64,000 bases of DNA from Ruminococcus_G sp964621905 (GCA_964621905.1 CAZUNG010000007.1:1-64000); one strand, 5' to 3'; shown: positions 14,779-23,911, counted from the first letter of the stretch. Notes: generated by a model not told the origin, from the letters alone. Made by a program: numbers and translations.

Positions 14779-16855
14779 CCGCTAAAAACGGGAGGTTCAG
14801 CTCCTCGGTCCCCTTCAGCACAAACCGGCCGTCTGCAATCACGGGAACATTCGCTTTCCCTTCCGACAAAATGTGTATAAATTCCAGTTCTTCATAAGGT
14901 ATTGTGATATCCGTATGACAGCCAAAATATGCATCCGAAGGATTTTCTTTTCGTCTGACTGAAATTTCATTATCTCTGGCTGCGATCTCTTTTCCATCGG
15001 GATTATATACCGGCGTGTCCTCCGACCAGCTGTAACACGTATCACCGACAGCAAAATGCGGTCCCATTTTTTCTGCAATCAGAATCGGAAGCTTTGCTGC
15101 GATCCCGTATTTCTCTGCCATCACATACGCAGTCGTATTGGTGCCGATCGCAAATTCTCCCATCGGAAGACTTTCATGCTGATACAAAATATTTTCACGA
15201 ATCAGTGTTTTTCCCGCTTCCTCGCTGTCAAAATTTCCGCATCCATAATCTTCAATCATGCCGTCTTTAAACGAAAACCACAGATCCCTGTACTCCAGTC
15301 CATTCAGAAACACACGGGTTACATGCAGCAGACCATTCGTCCCCGACAGCACCGGGGATGTAAATACCTCCCCAACCGGTATATTGACATCCGCTACACA
15401 ATTTTCAAAAATTGTCTGTTTTTCGGGATCCGCTATGTGGTACAACTGTACCGTCAGATCCGTTCTGTTTGCTTTACTTCCTTTTATGTGCACGGAACTT
15501 CCCGCGTCCAGCGCGTCGATCAGTGTCTGCTGAATCCGCTGGTACTGCTTATAATCCAACGTATTGATTTTCACCGTCTCTCTGAAAATCTCTTCATAAT
15601 CTTTGCCGATTTCCGGAACCGGATAAGCTATGATCGTAAAGCTGCGCTCCTCACCGATAATATAACGGTTCGTAATCTGAGCAGATTCCAAATCAAACCG
15701 TACTTTCAATTTTTGCTGTTTTTCTGTCAGTGCAAAGCAGCTTTCTTTACTTACCGGAGAAAACGGCTCTTCCCCAAACACTTCCACCACTGCCGGGCCG
15801 GCATGCGTATTCGCAAGTTCCCGGTTATCTTCAAATGAATTCTGAAGAGCCCGCAGCTTTTTCTGTACCAGCTCATCAGTCAGATAAAGGGCCGCATCAT
15901 TTCTGTGGTCATATTCATACTGTTTGTTTGGGATTCCTCCGTAATAGCCAATGCGCAGATGCTGCCTCTTGTTAATCAGATGTACCGCACTTCTGTAGAT
16001 CACTGGCTTTAATCCCATCTCTTCAAACTGCAGGATTGCTGCACGGATCATCCGCTCAAATCCAAGACAGTACCGGATATTTACCGTCTTCTTTTTTGAA
16101 AGATCAATCCCATTGTTCACAAACCCGATCCGGTAACCTTCTGTAAACGTCCGGGCCATCTGATCAATCTCCTGCTGCGGCAGTGTATTCAAAAATTCTG
16201 CCGTCCGTATCTCATTGTCAGATATATACTCGCCAAACAGATAGAGGTACCGCAGATCACTCAAATCGGATTCCATGATGATCTCTGCCGCAAAGTCCAG
16301 CGATGGATCGATCATTTCACGAACCCTGTAATGGATCATATCATCACAGTAATCTCTGATAAAACTGTAGATGATCCCGCGCACTGCCTCCGCAGCCGGC
16401 GGCTCTTCATCAGAAAATGCAGTATAGACTTCCAGAAACAACTCACAGAGAATGGTAATGTCATCCAGCCGCCCCTCAAAAGCAAGTACGATGCACCCTC
16501 TCAGCTGGCTGTATAAAGCGCACAGCTCACGCCCATACTCTGTTCCAAGGCTGGCCACGGCATAGTCCGGATTTGCATAGGATACCTTATAATTACCCGG
16601 AAGGACATCTTCATACAGAACTCGATTCCACTCTCCAAGCACTTCCATCTTCATTCGCCCGAGCGCGCCCTTTTTTTTCAGATCCACCAGTCCAAATATC
16701 TGCTGCATGATCACTGCCGTTTTGATAAAGTACTCACGGTACGGAACAGACACCGTGCTTTCTGAAGGAATCTGTTCGAGCCTTTCTCTTGCAAGCTTCC
16801 ATCTTTCTTCTAAAATCTCGTCCAAATCTGTCACCTCAGTCATATTATTATTCAT
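14765..16855 (-). CDS. M29-like aminopeptidase with a long N-terminal extension
   Basis: About 696 aa, far longer than the roughly 410 aa of typical M29 metallo-aminopeptidases (AmpS/PepS). The C-terminal 400 residues carry M29 features: VVEVFGEEPF (metal-binding Glu region), GSKANRTDLTVQL, GEVFTSP, GEFAIGTNT, AEKMGPHFAVGDTCYS and a terminal HTDITIP (His-x-Asp metal ligands). The first 300 residues are alpha-helical by appearance and unfamiliar. It probably removes N-terminal residues from peptides in the cytoplasm. The start is uncertain: ATG at 16855 overlaps the HD gene stop by 8 bases with AGGCAGG 11 bases upstream; a TTG at 16888 or ATG at 16843 are alternatives. It follows the HD hydrolase gene in the same transcript. 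Confidence 0.8.
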   Translation of the reverse strand: MNNNMTEVTDLDEILEERWKLARERLEQIPSESTVSVPYREYFIKTAVIMQQIFGLVDLKKKGALGRMKMEVLGEWNRVLYEDVLPGNYKVSYANPDYAVASLGTEYGRELCALYSQLRGCIVLAFEGRLDDITILCELFLEVYTAFSDEEPPAAEAVRGIIYSFIRDYCDDMIHYRVREMIDPSLDFAAEIIMESDLSDLRYLYLFGEYISDNEIRTAEFLNTLPQQEIDQMARTFTEGYRIGFVNNGIDLSKKKTVNIRYCLGFERMIRAAILQFEEMGLKPVIYRSAVHLINKRQHLRIGYYGGIPNKQYEYDHRNDAALYLTDELVQKKLRALQNSFEDNRELANTHAGPAVVEVFGEEPFSPVSKESCFALTEKQQKLKVRFDLESAQITNRYIIGEERSFTIIAYPVPEIGKDYEEIFRETVKINTLDYKQYQRIQQTLIDALDAGSSVHIKGSKANRTDLTVQLYHIADPEKQTIFENCVADVNIPVGEVFTSPVLSGTNGLLHVTRVFLNGLEYRDLWFSFKDGMIEDYGCGNFDSEEAGKTLIRENILYQHESLPMGEFAIGTNTTAYVMAEKYGIAAKLPILIAEKMGPHFAVGDTCYSWSEDTPVYNPDGKEIAARDNEISVRRKENPSDAYFGCHTDITIPYEELEFIHILSEGKANVPVIADGRFVLKGTEELNLPFLAVDNP

Positions 16856-17438
16856 CAATAATCGTGCCTGCCTGTATATTGCGTTCAATCATTTGTTTCA
16901 TATACTCCCAGATATTCGCCGAACCCTGAGATGTTCTTTCATTGCGTTTGAAAATCTGAGACTTTTTCACCTGATGTTCTTTCCAGTCGCCGCCTCCGTT
17001 GGCATCATTTAAAGTCAGCGGTTGAAAATTATCCAGTACATGGGCAAATAAAGCCTCCGGAGTCTCGTACGCCTCAAACTCTTCCCACAAATCTCTGAGC
17101 TCTTTTTCCTGGTCTTCCGGAAGAATTCCGAAGATGCGGTCTGCTGCTTTTTCCTCGCGCTGCCGTTTTGTCACGTTTCCGGCATCATCATATGCGTAGG
17201 TGTCTCCGGCGTCAATCTCCACCAGGTCATGGATCAGCAGCATCTTAATCACCTTCAGCTGATCTACCTCCTGATTCGCATGTTCACTGAGAAGAAACGC
17301 CATCAAAGCCATATGCCAGGAATGTTCCGCGTCATTTTCATTTCTTCCATGTCCGGATAAATGTGTCTGACGAAAAATGTTTTTTGCTTTGTCTGTCTCC
17401 AGCATAAATGCTGTCTGTTTTTCTAATCGTTCATTCAT
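16848..17438 (-). CDS. HD-domain hydrolase (YfbR/YedJ-like 5'-nucleotidase class)
   Basis: Metal-dependent phosphohydrolase of 196 aa. The HD motif is visible as NDAEHSWHMALMAFLL (first His) and LLIHDLVEIDAGDTYAYD (HD pair), and a later Asp falls in AHVLDNFQPL. Family members hydrolyse deoxynucleoside 5'-monophosphates or related phosphates; the substrate here is not known. The start at 17438 was preferred because AGGAG lies ten bases upstream and the previous gene ends at 17441; a longer start would overlap that gene. It may be coupled to the small membrane protein upstream and the aminopeptidase downstream. Confidence 0.85.
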   Translation of the reverse strand: MNERLEKQTAFMLETDKAKNIFRQTHLSGHGRNENDAEHSWHMALMAFLLSEHANQEVDQLKVIKMLLIHDLVEIDAGDTYAYDDAGNVTKRQREEKAADRIFGILPEDQEKELRDLWEEFEAYETPEALFAHVLDNFQPLTLNDANGGGDWKEHQVKKSQIFKRNERTSQGSANIWEYMKQMIERNIQAGTIIDE

Positions 17439-17440
17439 AT

Positions 17441-17758
17441 TCAGGATACTCCTATCAGAAACAGCGCCAGCCATAATACAGCCAGCACGCCGTTTGTCAA
17501 TGACCCGGCCGTACTGGACCGGTGATTCTTATGTTTTTCTTTAAAGCTGCCAAGCCCCGTGACAAAACCTGCCGCCGCCATCAGAATTCCAGTCAGCCCA
17601 AGTGTGCCAACATAAATCCCCGCTTTTCCAGCAAGTGCAAATGATATCAGCACTGCCGCCAGAAAAAGCAGACCGGAAATCGATGCCATCCACAGAGCAG
17701 CCCGTCCCCCCTCAGCCTCTTTCTCGAGGGTCAGTTTGTACCTATAGCGCTTTGCCAT
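17441..17758 (-). CDS. small membrane protein (DUF6142-like), 105 aa
   Basis: A basic N-terminus (MAKRYRYKLTLEKEAEGGR) is followed by three hydrophobic segments at about residues 20-42, 46-68 and 84-104. No catalytic motif is seen. It resembles a conserved clostridial family that I recall as DUF6142. It overlaps the VanZ-like gene by 17 bases. Function unknown. Confidence 0.7.
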   Translation of the reverse strand: MAKRYRYKLTLEKEAEGGRAALWMASISGLLFLAAVLISFALAGKAGIYVGTLGLTGILMAAAGFVTGLGSFKEKHKNHRSSTAGSLTNGVLAVLWLALFLIGVS

Positions 17759-18215
17759 ACTTCCATCTCCTTATCGCGTTGCAGATTGTAAACAACAGGT
17801 ATCCCAGGACTGCACCGACTGTATTCAATAATAAATCATCCACATCGAAACTCCCGACCTTTCCGGCCAGCTGCAGCGTTTCCACTGACAGACTAAACAA
17901 AAAGCCCATAACTCCGGTTAGCAGCAGATTTGGACGTTTCCTGCACAAAATCGGGAGAATGAATCCAAAAGGCAGAAACCCTGCCACATTTCCTACGATA
18001 TTCAGCAGTACTGCCTGCATCCCCAGCTGCTCCCTGTAAACCCAGAAACGTTTGATTTCCTTAAACAAAATCAGATTATACCGATAATCTTCCTCTATCC
18101 AGTTCTTGCGTCCGTACCATTCCGAAAAAAACAGGAAATACAGCAGCAGGAGCAGATAAAGGATAAAAAGAATCCAGCCTGCTGTCCGGATTCGTCGCTT
18201 GGTTTTTGTTTTCAC
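17742..18215 (-). CDS. VanZ-like membrane protein
   Basis: Integral membrane protein of 157 aa with four hydrophobic helices and VanZ features: NIVGNVAGFLPFGFILP and the ETLQ...GSFDVDDLLLNTVGAVLGY region. VanZ relatives are linked to low-level teicoplanin resistance or cell-envelope roles, but most housekeeping copies have no defined function. It has a GTG start with AGAGGAAAG upstream and is first in a transcript with the DUF6142-like, HD and aminopeptidase genes. Confidence 0.85.
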   Translation of the reverse strand: MKTKTKRRIRTAGWILFILYLLLLLYFLFFSEWYGRKNWIEEDYRYNLILFKEIKRFWVYREQLGMQAVLLNIVGNVAGFLPFGFILPILCRKRPNLLLTGVMGFLFSLSVETLQLAGKVGSFDVDDLLLNTVGAVLGYLLFTICNAIRRWKYGKAL

Positions 18216-18297
18216 ACTCTTTCCTCTTGTACTGCGTTTGCTGCAGTTTAAAACAGGATGATGAAACCTTCTGTTTCATCCATTCCTCAACATATGA

Positions 18298-18325
18298 AAC
18301 TGCCTCAATCGCAATCGAGGCAGTT
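18298..18325 (-). terminator. terminator after the pyrE small-protein gene
   Basis: AACTGCCTC and GAGGCAGTT form a perfect 9-bp stem about 100 bases after the 50-aa gene. The T tract (TTTCAT) is short. Confidence 0.55.
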
Positions 18326-18426
18326 CATGATTTCCATTATCGTTTCTGATACCCGGATTGCCCTGCAATCTTAAAATATTCGAAATCCGCCCTGCCCGGG
18401 CCGCTCTTTCCTATATTCGGGTCCCA

Positions 18427-18579
18427 TTAAATTGTTAATTTATACTTTTCCCTTAAAAGCTGGGCGCCGCCAACGATCATAAGAATACCGGCAACAACAC
18501 CTGTGACCAGTACTATGATTCCCGTTGCAATACTTCCGCCCCCGACACGCGACATGGTTCTGTAAGTCTTTTCGTTCAT
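18427..18579 (-). CDS. 50-aa single-pass membrane protein downstream of pyrE
   Basis: A small protein starting MNEKTYRTMSRVGGGSIATG, with one hydrophobic segment at about residues 14-38 and a basic end REKYKLTI. It has a good ribosome site (GGAGGGATAC before ATG) and begins 14 bases after the pyrE stop, so it is very likely expressed with pyrE. The segment is glycine- and valine-rich. No function is recognised. Confidence 0.7.
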   Translation of the reverse strand: MNEKTYRTMSRVGGGSIATGIIVLVTGVVAGILMIVGGAQLLREKYKLTI

Positions 18580-18593
18580 CCGTATCCCTCCAT

Positions 18594-19271
18594 CTATTCC
18601 AGTGCTCCATATTGATCATAATATGCATCAATTGCAGCTTTTAATGAGTCATCAATGATAATTTTGCCGTTATATTCACGATTATACAGATGTTCTGTAA
18701 CTTCCTCCATAGTTACAATTGCTGTGGTCTTCAGTCCGTATTTTTCTTCTATTTCTCTGAGTGCACTTTTCGTGCCCTGTCCGCGTTCCATCCGATCCAC
18801 AGACACAACCAGTCCAATCGGATCAACCTCACCCTGCGCCTTGATGATCGGCAGTGTTTCCCCAATCGATGTTCCGGCTGTCGTTACGTCTTCGATAATG
18901 ACTACACGGTCTTTATCCTGAATTGGGCTTCCCAGCAGAATTCCGGTATCTCCGTGGTCTTTGACTTCTTTTCGGTTAGAACAATATCGGATATCTCTGT
19001 CATACAGTTCGCTGATAGCCATAGATGCGGCAACTGACAGCGGAATGCCTTTGTAGGCCGGTCCGAACAGCACGTCAAAATCAAGTCCAAAACTCTCTTT
19101 GATCGCTCTCGCATAATATCCGCCCAGTCTGCGCAGCTGTGCCCCCGTTCTGTAAAACCCGGTATTCACGAAGAAGGGAGTCTTGCGTCCGCTTTTCGTC
19201 ACAAAATCTCCGAACTTCAAAACACCGCAGTCTACCATAAACTCAATAAACTCTTTCTTATAATTCTCCAT
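18594..19271 (-). CDS. pyrE: orotate phosphoribosyltransferase
   Basis: Converts orotate and PRPP to orotidine 5'-phosphate; 225 aa. The PRPP-binding motif RVVIIEDVTTAGTSIGE is clear, with FGPAYKGIPL and NRKEVKDHGDTG upstream of it. It is separated from pyrD by a terminator and carries its own consensus promoter, unlike the continuous pyrC-F-K-D transcript. Confidence 0.96.
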   Translation of the reverse strand: MENYKKEFIEFMVDCGVLKFGDFVTKSGRKTPFFVNTGFYRTGAQLRRLGGYYARAIKESFGLDFDVLFGPAYKGIPLSVAASMAISELYDRDIRYCSNRKEVKDHGDTGILLGSPIQDKDRVVIIEDVTTAGTSIGETLPIIKAQGEVDPIGLVVSVDRMERGQGTKSALREIEEKYGLKTTAIVTMEEVTEHLYNREYNGKIIIDDSLKAAIDAYYDQYGALE

Positions 19272-19353
19272 GAGCTCAATTTCTCCTTATCACTTTCCTC
19301 CGCTTTGCAGTTTCACGTTCAGTTTTCTTTCCTGTGTATTAAATATCTTTCCT

Positions 19354-19382
19354 ATTTTATCATATTTTCCCAGCGTTTTCAA
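19354..19382 (-). promoter_or_regulatory. pyrE promoter
   Basis: TTGAAA (19377-19382) and TAAAAT (19354-19359) with 17-base spacing on the minus strand, about 80 bases before pyrE and just after the pyrD terminator. Confidence 0.75.
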
Positions 19383-19433
19383 TCGAACGCATTACTTAAT
19401 TTATACGATCATCTTTACGCAAACTATCGAAAA

Positions 19434-19461
19434 CAGCCGGATCATCTCTAGTTTCCGGCTG
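19434..19461 (-). terminator. terminator of pyrC-F-K-D
   Basis: CAGCCGGA and TCCGGCTG form a perfect stem followed by TTTT on the minus strand, shortly after the pyrD stop. Confidence 0.8.
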
Positions 19462-19473
19462 CTCTTTTTCTGT

Positions 19474-20376
19474 CTATTGTACTGCACCAATTAATTCCTT
19501 CATATCTTCAATCTTGTATTTCTTCATATACGCTTCCAGACCATCTATGATGTCCATTGTCGCATACGGATTTGTGAAATTTGCTGTTCCGACAGATACC
19601 GCTGTGGCTCCTGCCAGGATGAATTCCAGCGCATCCTCCGCTGTGGCGATTCCTCCCATCCCGATAATCGGCACTTTCACAGCGTTTGCTGTCTGATAAA
19701 CCATACGCACTGCAACGGGTTTAATGGCCGGACCGGACAGTCCCCCTGTTTTATTTGCAATTGCAAAGCTTCTCTTGTTTACATCTATCTTCATTCCCGT
19801 CAGTGTATTGATCAGCGACAAGACATCAGCTCCGCCTGCCTCTGCCGCCTTCGCCATTTCGGTAATATCCGTCACATTCGGGCTCAGTTTCATGATAACC
19901 GGATGCTTCGCGCGCTTTTTAACTTCCGCTGTGATCGCCTCCACTGCCTTCGGGTCCTGTCCAAAAGCAATTCCGCCTTCCTTGACGTTCGGACAGGAGA
20001 TATTGATCTCCAGCATATCAATTCTTTCATCTGACAGACGTTCCACTACCTCACAGTAATCTTCCGTCGTTTTTCCGCAGACATTGACGATAATCCGTGT
20101 GTCATACTGCTGAAGAAACGGCAGATCACGTTCGCAGAAGACATCCATCCCGGGATTTTGAAGCCCAATCGCATTGAGCATTCCCCCGCAGGTTTCGGCA
20201 ATTCTTGGAGTGGGGTTCCCCGGCCATGGGATATTTGCAACGCCCTTTGTCACAACTGCACCCAGCCGGTTCAGATCGACGAATTCACTGTACTCCGTTC
20301 CGGACCCAAAAGTACCGGACGCTGTCATCACGGGATTTTTCAGCTTAACCCCTGCCAGATCTACATTCATATTCAT
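19474..20376 (-). CDS. pyrD: dihydroorotate dehydrogenase B, catalytic subunit
   Basis: NAD-linked class 1B enzyme, 300 aa; FMN subunit that oxidises dihydroorotate to orotate. It shows KNPVMTASGTFGSG, NISCPNVKEGG with the class 1 catalytic cysteine region, KLSPNVTDI and PIIGMGGIATAEDALEF. It overlaps pyrK by 4 bases, as expected for the PyrD2-PyrK2 complex. Confidence 0.95.
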   Translation of the reverse strand: MNMNVDLAGVKLKNPVMTASGTFGSGTEYSEFVDLNRLGAVVTKGVANIPWPGNPTPRIAETCGGMLNAIGLQNPGMDVFCERDLPFLQQYDTRIIVNVCGKTTEDYCEVVERLSDERIDMLEINISCPNVKEGGIAFGQDPKAVEAITAEVKKRAKHPVIMKLSPNVTDITEMAKAAEAGGADVLSLINTLTGMKIDVNKRSFAIANKTGGLSGPAIKPVAVRMVYQTANAVKVPIIGMGGIATAEDALEFILAGATAVSVGTANFTNPYATMDIIDGLEAYMKKYKIEDMKELIGAVQ

Positions 20377-21146
20377 AGTTCCACCTCCGAAGCCAAAAAG
20401 ACCGGTCCATCCTTACAAATACGTTTATTATGAACGTGAGAATGTCCATCTACTTCTTTTGACTGACAGACACATCCAAGACATGCCCCCACACCGCAGG
20501 CCATCTTCTCCTCCATGGAAATCCAGCATGGAATGTTCTGCCCGGCAGCATACTGTTTGATGGCTTTTAGCATCGGTATCGGACCACAGGCAAAAATCGC
20601 ATCCGCCGCAAGCGCCTGTTCACGCACCGCATCCAGTACAGTACCTTTGGTCCCTGCGCTTCCGTCTTCCGTCGCTGTATAGACTTGTCCGCATTCCCTC
20701 AGTTCATCCTGCAGAAACAAAGTATCCCGATATCCGGCAACAACAACTGCAAACCCATTTCCCAGTTCTTTCGCGGTCTGCACCATCGGAGGAATGCCAA
20801 TGCCTCCGCCCATCAGCATCACACGTTTGCCGCGAACCTCATCAAGCGGAAACCCATTGCCAAGAGGGCCAAGCACAGGAATCACATTCCCCGCCGCAAG
20901 CTTAGAAAATTCCCTTGTCCCCTCTCCTGCTACTCTGTACACCAGCCGCAGCCTTCCCTGACTGCGGTCAATCTCACAAAGGCTGATCGGTCTTGGCAGC
21001 ATCCGGCTTTTATCCTTGCTGTAAAGTGACACAAACTGTCCTGCTGCTGCAGCTTTTGCAATCTTTTCCGTCTGAATCCACATACTGAAAATATCCGGAG
21101 CTATTTCTTTCTGCTCTACAATCGTACAATTTTCTTTTATTTTCAT
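20373..21146 (-). CDS. pyrK: dihydroorotate dehydrogenase B, electron-transfer subunit
   Basis: FAD/[2Fe-2S] subunit passing electrons from PyrD to NAD+; 257 aa. It has an N-terminal FAD-binding barrel (RMLPRPISLCEID), a nucleotide-binding stretch VMLMGGGIGIPPMVQ, and a C-terminal cluster with cysteines in CGVGACLGCVCQ and RICKDGPVF. It starts a few bases after pyrF. Confidence 0.95.
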   Translation of the reverse strand: MKIKENCTIVEQKEIAPDIFSMWIQTEKIAKAAAAGQFVSLYSKDKSRMLPRPISLCEIDRSQGRLRLVYRVAGEGTREFSKLAAGNVIPVLGPLGNGFPLDEVRGKRVMLMGGGIGIPPMVQTAKELGNGFAVVVAGYRDTLFLQDELRECGQVYTATEDGSAGTKGTVLDAVREQALAADAIFACGPIPMLKAIKQYAAGQNIPCWISMEEKMACGVGACLGCVCQSKEVDGHSHVHNKRICKDGPVFLASEVEL

Positions 21147-21152
21147 TCGTCG

Positions 21153-22085
21153 TTATCTCCCGCTGTTTTTTAACGCCCCGTCGATATCTGCAGCCATATC
21201 TTTCACTGCACACCGTGCGGCATCCGCAAAATTCTCAGCTCCCAGATGCTTATAAGCTTCCTGTTTGTACGCGGCGATAATTCCTCGTGAAGAGTTTACA
21301 ATTGCTCCCAGACCATCTTCGTTAAAGAAATGTACCAGGTCAGCGCCTTTTCCGCCCTGCGCACCATATCCAGGAACCAATATAAATGTCTTCGGCATCA
21401 GCTGACGCAGAACTTTTCCCATTTCCGGATAAGTCGCCCCCACAACAGCACCGATGTAGCTGTAGGCATCACCCATGCAGGAAGCTCCCCACTGAGCGAC
21501 CTTCTCTCCCACCAATTCATAGAGCGGCCTTCCGTCAACCATCTGATCCTGAAACTCTCCGCTTGAAGGATTGGAAGTCTTCACCAGAATAAACAACCCT
21601 TTTTTTTCTTCCTGACACACTTTAATAAACGGCTTTACACCGTCAGAACCCAGATATGGATTCACGGTTGCAAAGTCTTCATCAAATCCATAAAAGGATC
21701 TGCTGCCAATCTGTACCTTTCCAAGATGTCCTACCGCATACGCCTCTGAAGTTGACCCAATATCTCCGCGCTTGATATCTCCGATGACAACCAGATCTTT
21801 TTCATGGCAGTAATCCACCGTTTTTTTGAACGCAGACAGCCCCGGAAGACCAAACTGTTCATACATGGCAATCTGTGGCTTTACAGCCGGAATCAAGTCA
21901 TATGTCGCATCTACAATGGCCTTGTTAAACAGCCATACGGCTTGCGCTGCACCTTCCAGAGTCTCCCCGTATTCCGCAAAGGCTTTCTGCTGAATGTGTT
22001 CCGGTATATAAGAAAGCATCGGATCTAGACCTACAACTATGGGCGCCTCCGTTTTCTTAATGTTATCTATCAGTTTATTAATCAT
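21153..22085 (-). CDS. pyrF: orotidine 5'-phosphate decarboxylase (long type)
   Basis: Final step to UMP, 310 aa, the longer clade common in Clostridia. The catalytic Lys/Asp array is in VVIGDIKRGDIGSTSEAYA and the phosphate loop in FILVPGYGAQGG. It lies 11 bases after pyrC and 6 bases before pyrK. Confidence 0.95.
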   Translation of the reverse strand: MINKLIDNIKKTEAPIVVGLDPMLSYIPEHIQQKAFAEYGETLEGAAQAVWLFNKAIVDATYDLIPAVKPQIAMYEQFGLPGLSAFKKTVDYCHEKDLVVIGDIKRGDIGSTSEAYAVGHLGKVQIGSRSFYGFDEDFATVNPYLGSDGVKPFIKVCQEEKKGLFILVKTSNPSSGEFQDQMVDGRPLYELVGEKVAQWGASCMGDAYSYIGAVVGATYPEMGKVLRQLMPKTFILVPGYGAQGGKGADLVHFFNEDGLGAIVNSSRGIIAAYKQEAYKHLGAENFADAARCAVKDMAADIDGALKNSGR

Positions 22086-22096
22086 AACTTCCTCCG

Positions 22097-23377
22097 CTAT
22101 TTTTCTTCGTATACTACTTTTCCACCGCAGATCGTATATCTGACTTTTCCGTTTACTTTACGGCCATGAAATGGTGTATTTTTACTCTTCGATACAAAAG
22201 TACACGCGTCAATGGTATATTCTGCATCCGGATCAATAATGACCACATCAGCTTCTTTTCCCAATGCGAGTGATCCCCGGTTTTCAAGCTTTAATATCTT
22301 TGCCGGATTGTAACTCATTTTTTCTGCCATCTGCATCGGTGTGATAACACCCGGCTTCACAAGCTCGGAGATCGTCAGTGCGACACAGGTTTCCAGTCCA
22401 ACGATGCCAAACGGTGCTTCCCGCATGCTTCCACTCTTTTCAGAATGTCTGTGTGGTGCGTGATCTGTACTGATCACATCAAACACATCGTCTTTAAGCC
22501 CCCGTTTTAATGCTTCCACATCTTCTCTTGTACGCAGAGGCGGATTCATCTTATAATTGCTGTTCCCTTCTTTGATATCCTCTGAAGTCAGCGTGAAATG
22601 ATGCGGACATACTTCCGCAGTCACTTTCTGTCCGTCTTTTTTTGCATCGCGCATCATCAGCTCACTGTTTTTCGTGGAACAGTGGCACAGATGCAGCCTG
22701 CAGCCAGTATCAAAGGACATAAAGATATCTCTTGCGATGATGATATCCTCCACAGAGTTGCTGATCCCCGGCAGACCAAACTTTTTCGCCACCGCATCGT
22801 CATTCAGGCAGCCGCCGTTCGCCATGTTGATATCCTCACAGTGTGCAAGTATCGGAATATCATACTGTGCGGCAATCTTCATGGCCTCCAGATACAGATG
22901 AGCGTTCATAACAGATTTTCCATCTTCACTCAGCGCCGGAACACCAGCCTTTATCATGCCTTCCAGATCTGCCAGTTCCTCACCCTTCTGTCCTTTCGTG
23001 ATCGCACCTGTCTGAAGCACATGAATCGGTGAACACTGTAACGCTTTGTTGATGACATAACTGACTCTCGTCGGTTCATCAATCACAGGCTTCGTATTCG
23101 GCATGGCAACAATGGTTGTAAATCCGCCTTTTGCTGCAGCTTTTGAACCAGTCTCGACGTCTTCTTTATGTGTCTGCCCCGGATCCCGCAGATGTACATG
23201 CATATCAATCAAACCGGGCATCACATAACATCCCTTTGCATCAATGACCTTTTTTGCTTTTTTTCTGATCGATGGCTGTATGTCTGCAATCTTACCATCC
23301 TCAAGATACAGATCAGCCTTTTCATCCCGTTTTGTATCAGGATCGATGATCCTTCCGTTCTTAATCAAAATATCCAT
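22097..23377 (-). CDS. pyrC: dihydroorotase
   Basis: Class I dihydroorotase, 426 aa, cyclising carbamoyl-aspartate. Metal ligands appear in DMHVHLRDPG, ILAHCED, LHLCHCST and STDHAPHR. First gene of pyrC-F-K-D, divergent from csp. The upstream region shows a TATGAT at the right place but a poor -35, and no PyrR-type attenuator is visible. pyrB and carAB are not in the window. Confidence 0.95.
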   Translation of the reverse strand: MDILIKNGRIIDPDTKRDEKADLYLEDGKIADIQPSIRKKAKKVIDAKGCYVMPGLIDMHVHLRDPGQTHKEDVETGSKAAAKGGFTTIVAMPNTKPVIDEPTRVSYVINKALQCSPIHVLQTGAITKGQKGEELADLEGMIKAGVPALSEDGKSVMNAHLYLEAMKIAAQYDIPILAHCEDINMANGGCLNDDAVAKKFGLPGISNSVEDIIIARDIFMSFDTGCRLHLCHCSTKNSELMMRDAKKDGQKVTAEVCPHHFTLTSEDIKEGNSNYKMNPPLRTREDVEALKRGLKDDVFDVISTDHAPHRHSEKSGSMREAPFGIVGLETCVALTISELVKPGVITPMQMAEKMSYNPAKILKLENRGSLALGKEADVVIIDPDAEYTIDACTFVSKSKNTPFHGRKVNGKVRYTICGGKVVYEEK

Positions 23378-23450
23378 AATCGGTTCTCCTTGTGCTCATC
23401 ATGCTCTTATCATACACGAAATTTTTATTGAAATAAAGCTTTTTTTCTTC

Positions 23451-23479
23451 TTGACTTTTCACAATCTTCAGACTATAAT
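23451..23479 (+). promoter_or_regulatory. csp promoter with a long 5' leader
   Basis: TTGACT (23451-23456), 17 bases, TATAAT (23474-23479). The ATG of csp lies about 150 bases downstream, so the message carries the long untranslated leader typical of cold-shock genes. GGAGGTAAC is the ribosome site. Confidence 0.85.
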
Positions 23480-23632
23480 AAAGACGTATCGGGAAGTTAT
23501 TGGATATAATAGTAATTCACTAGTTATTAGAGATTATATTATGTTTACAATATAGTCTGTGATAACTGGTGATTTTTTATTTTCCAGTTCTTTCAATTTA
23601 TTATTTTTTTTATTTTATGGAGGTAACATCTT

Positions 23633-23833
23633 ATGAACAAAGGAACAGTAAAATGGTTCAACGCTGAAAAAGGTTATGGATTCATCACAAGCGACGACGG
23701 ATCTGATGTATTCGTACACTTTTCTGCAATCCAGGGCGACGGCTTTAAATCTTTAGATGAAGGTCAGGCTGTATCTTATGACTTAACTGAAGGCGCTCGT
23801 GGTATGCAGGCTGCCAACGTTGTAAAATTATAA
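23633..23833 (+). CDS. csp: cold-shock protein
   Basis: RNA-binding cold-shock domain protein of 66 aa, full family length. RNP1 (KGYGFI, about residues 13-18) and RNP2 (VFVHF, about 26-30) are both present. It acts as an RNA chaperone in the cytoplasm. It is monocistronic with its own promoter, a long leader and a strong terminator. Confidence 0.96.
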   Translation: MNKGTVKWFNAEKGYGFITSDDGSDVFVHFSAIQGDGFKSLDEGQAVSYDLTEGARGMQAANVVKL

Positions 23834-23867
23834 TTATATAAGAACAACAACGCTTAAGTCGAAACAA

Positions 23868-23910
23868 AAACGCTTCTGCGGCTGGATATCAGCTGTCAGA
23901 AGCGTTTTTT
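23868..23910 (+). terminator. csp terminator, possibly shared with modC
   Basis: AAACGCTTCTG pairs with CAGAAGCGTTT, followed on the plus strand by TTTTTTCTT. The A-rich left side would also allow termination of the convergent mod transcript, whose last stop is at 23912. Confidence 0.85.
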
Positions 23911-23911
23911 C

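Noticed and set aside
23378..23450. PyrR attenuator before pyrC
   Set aside because: No PyrR-binding loop or terminator/antiterminator pair could be seen between a weak -10 and the start codon.
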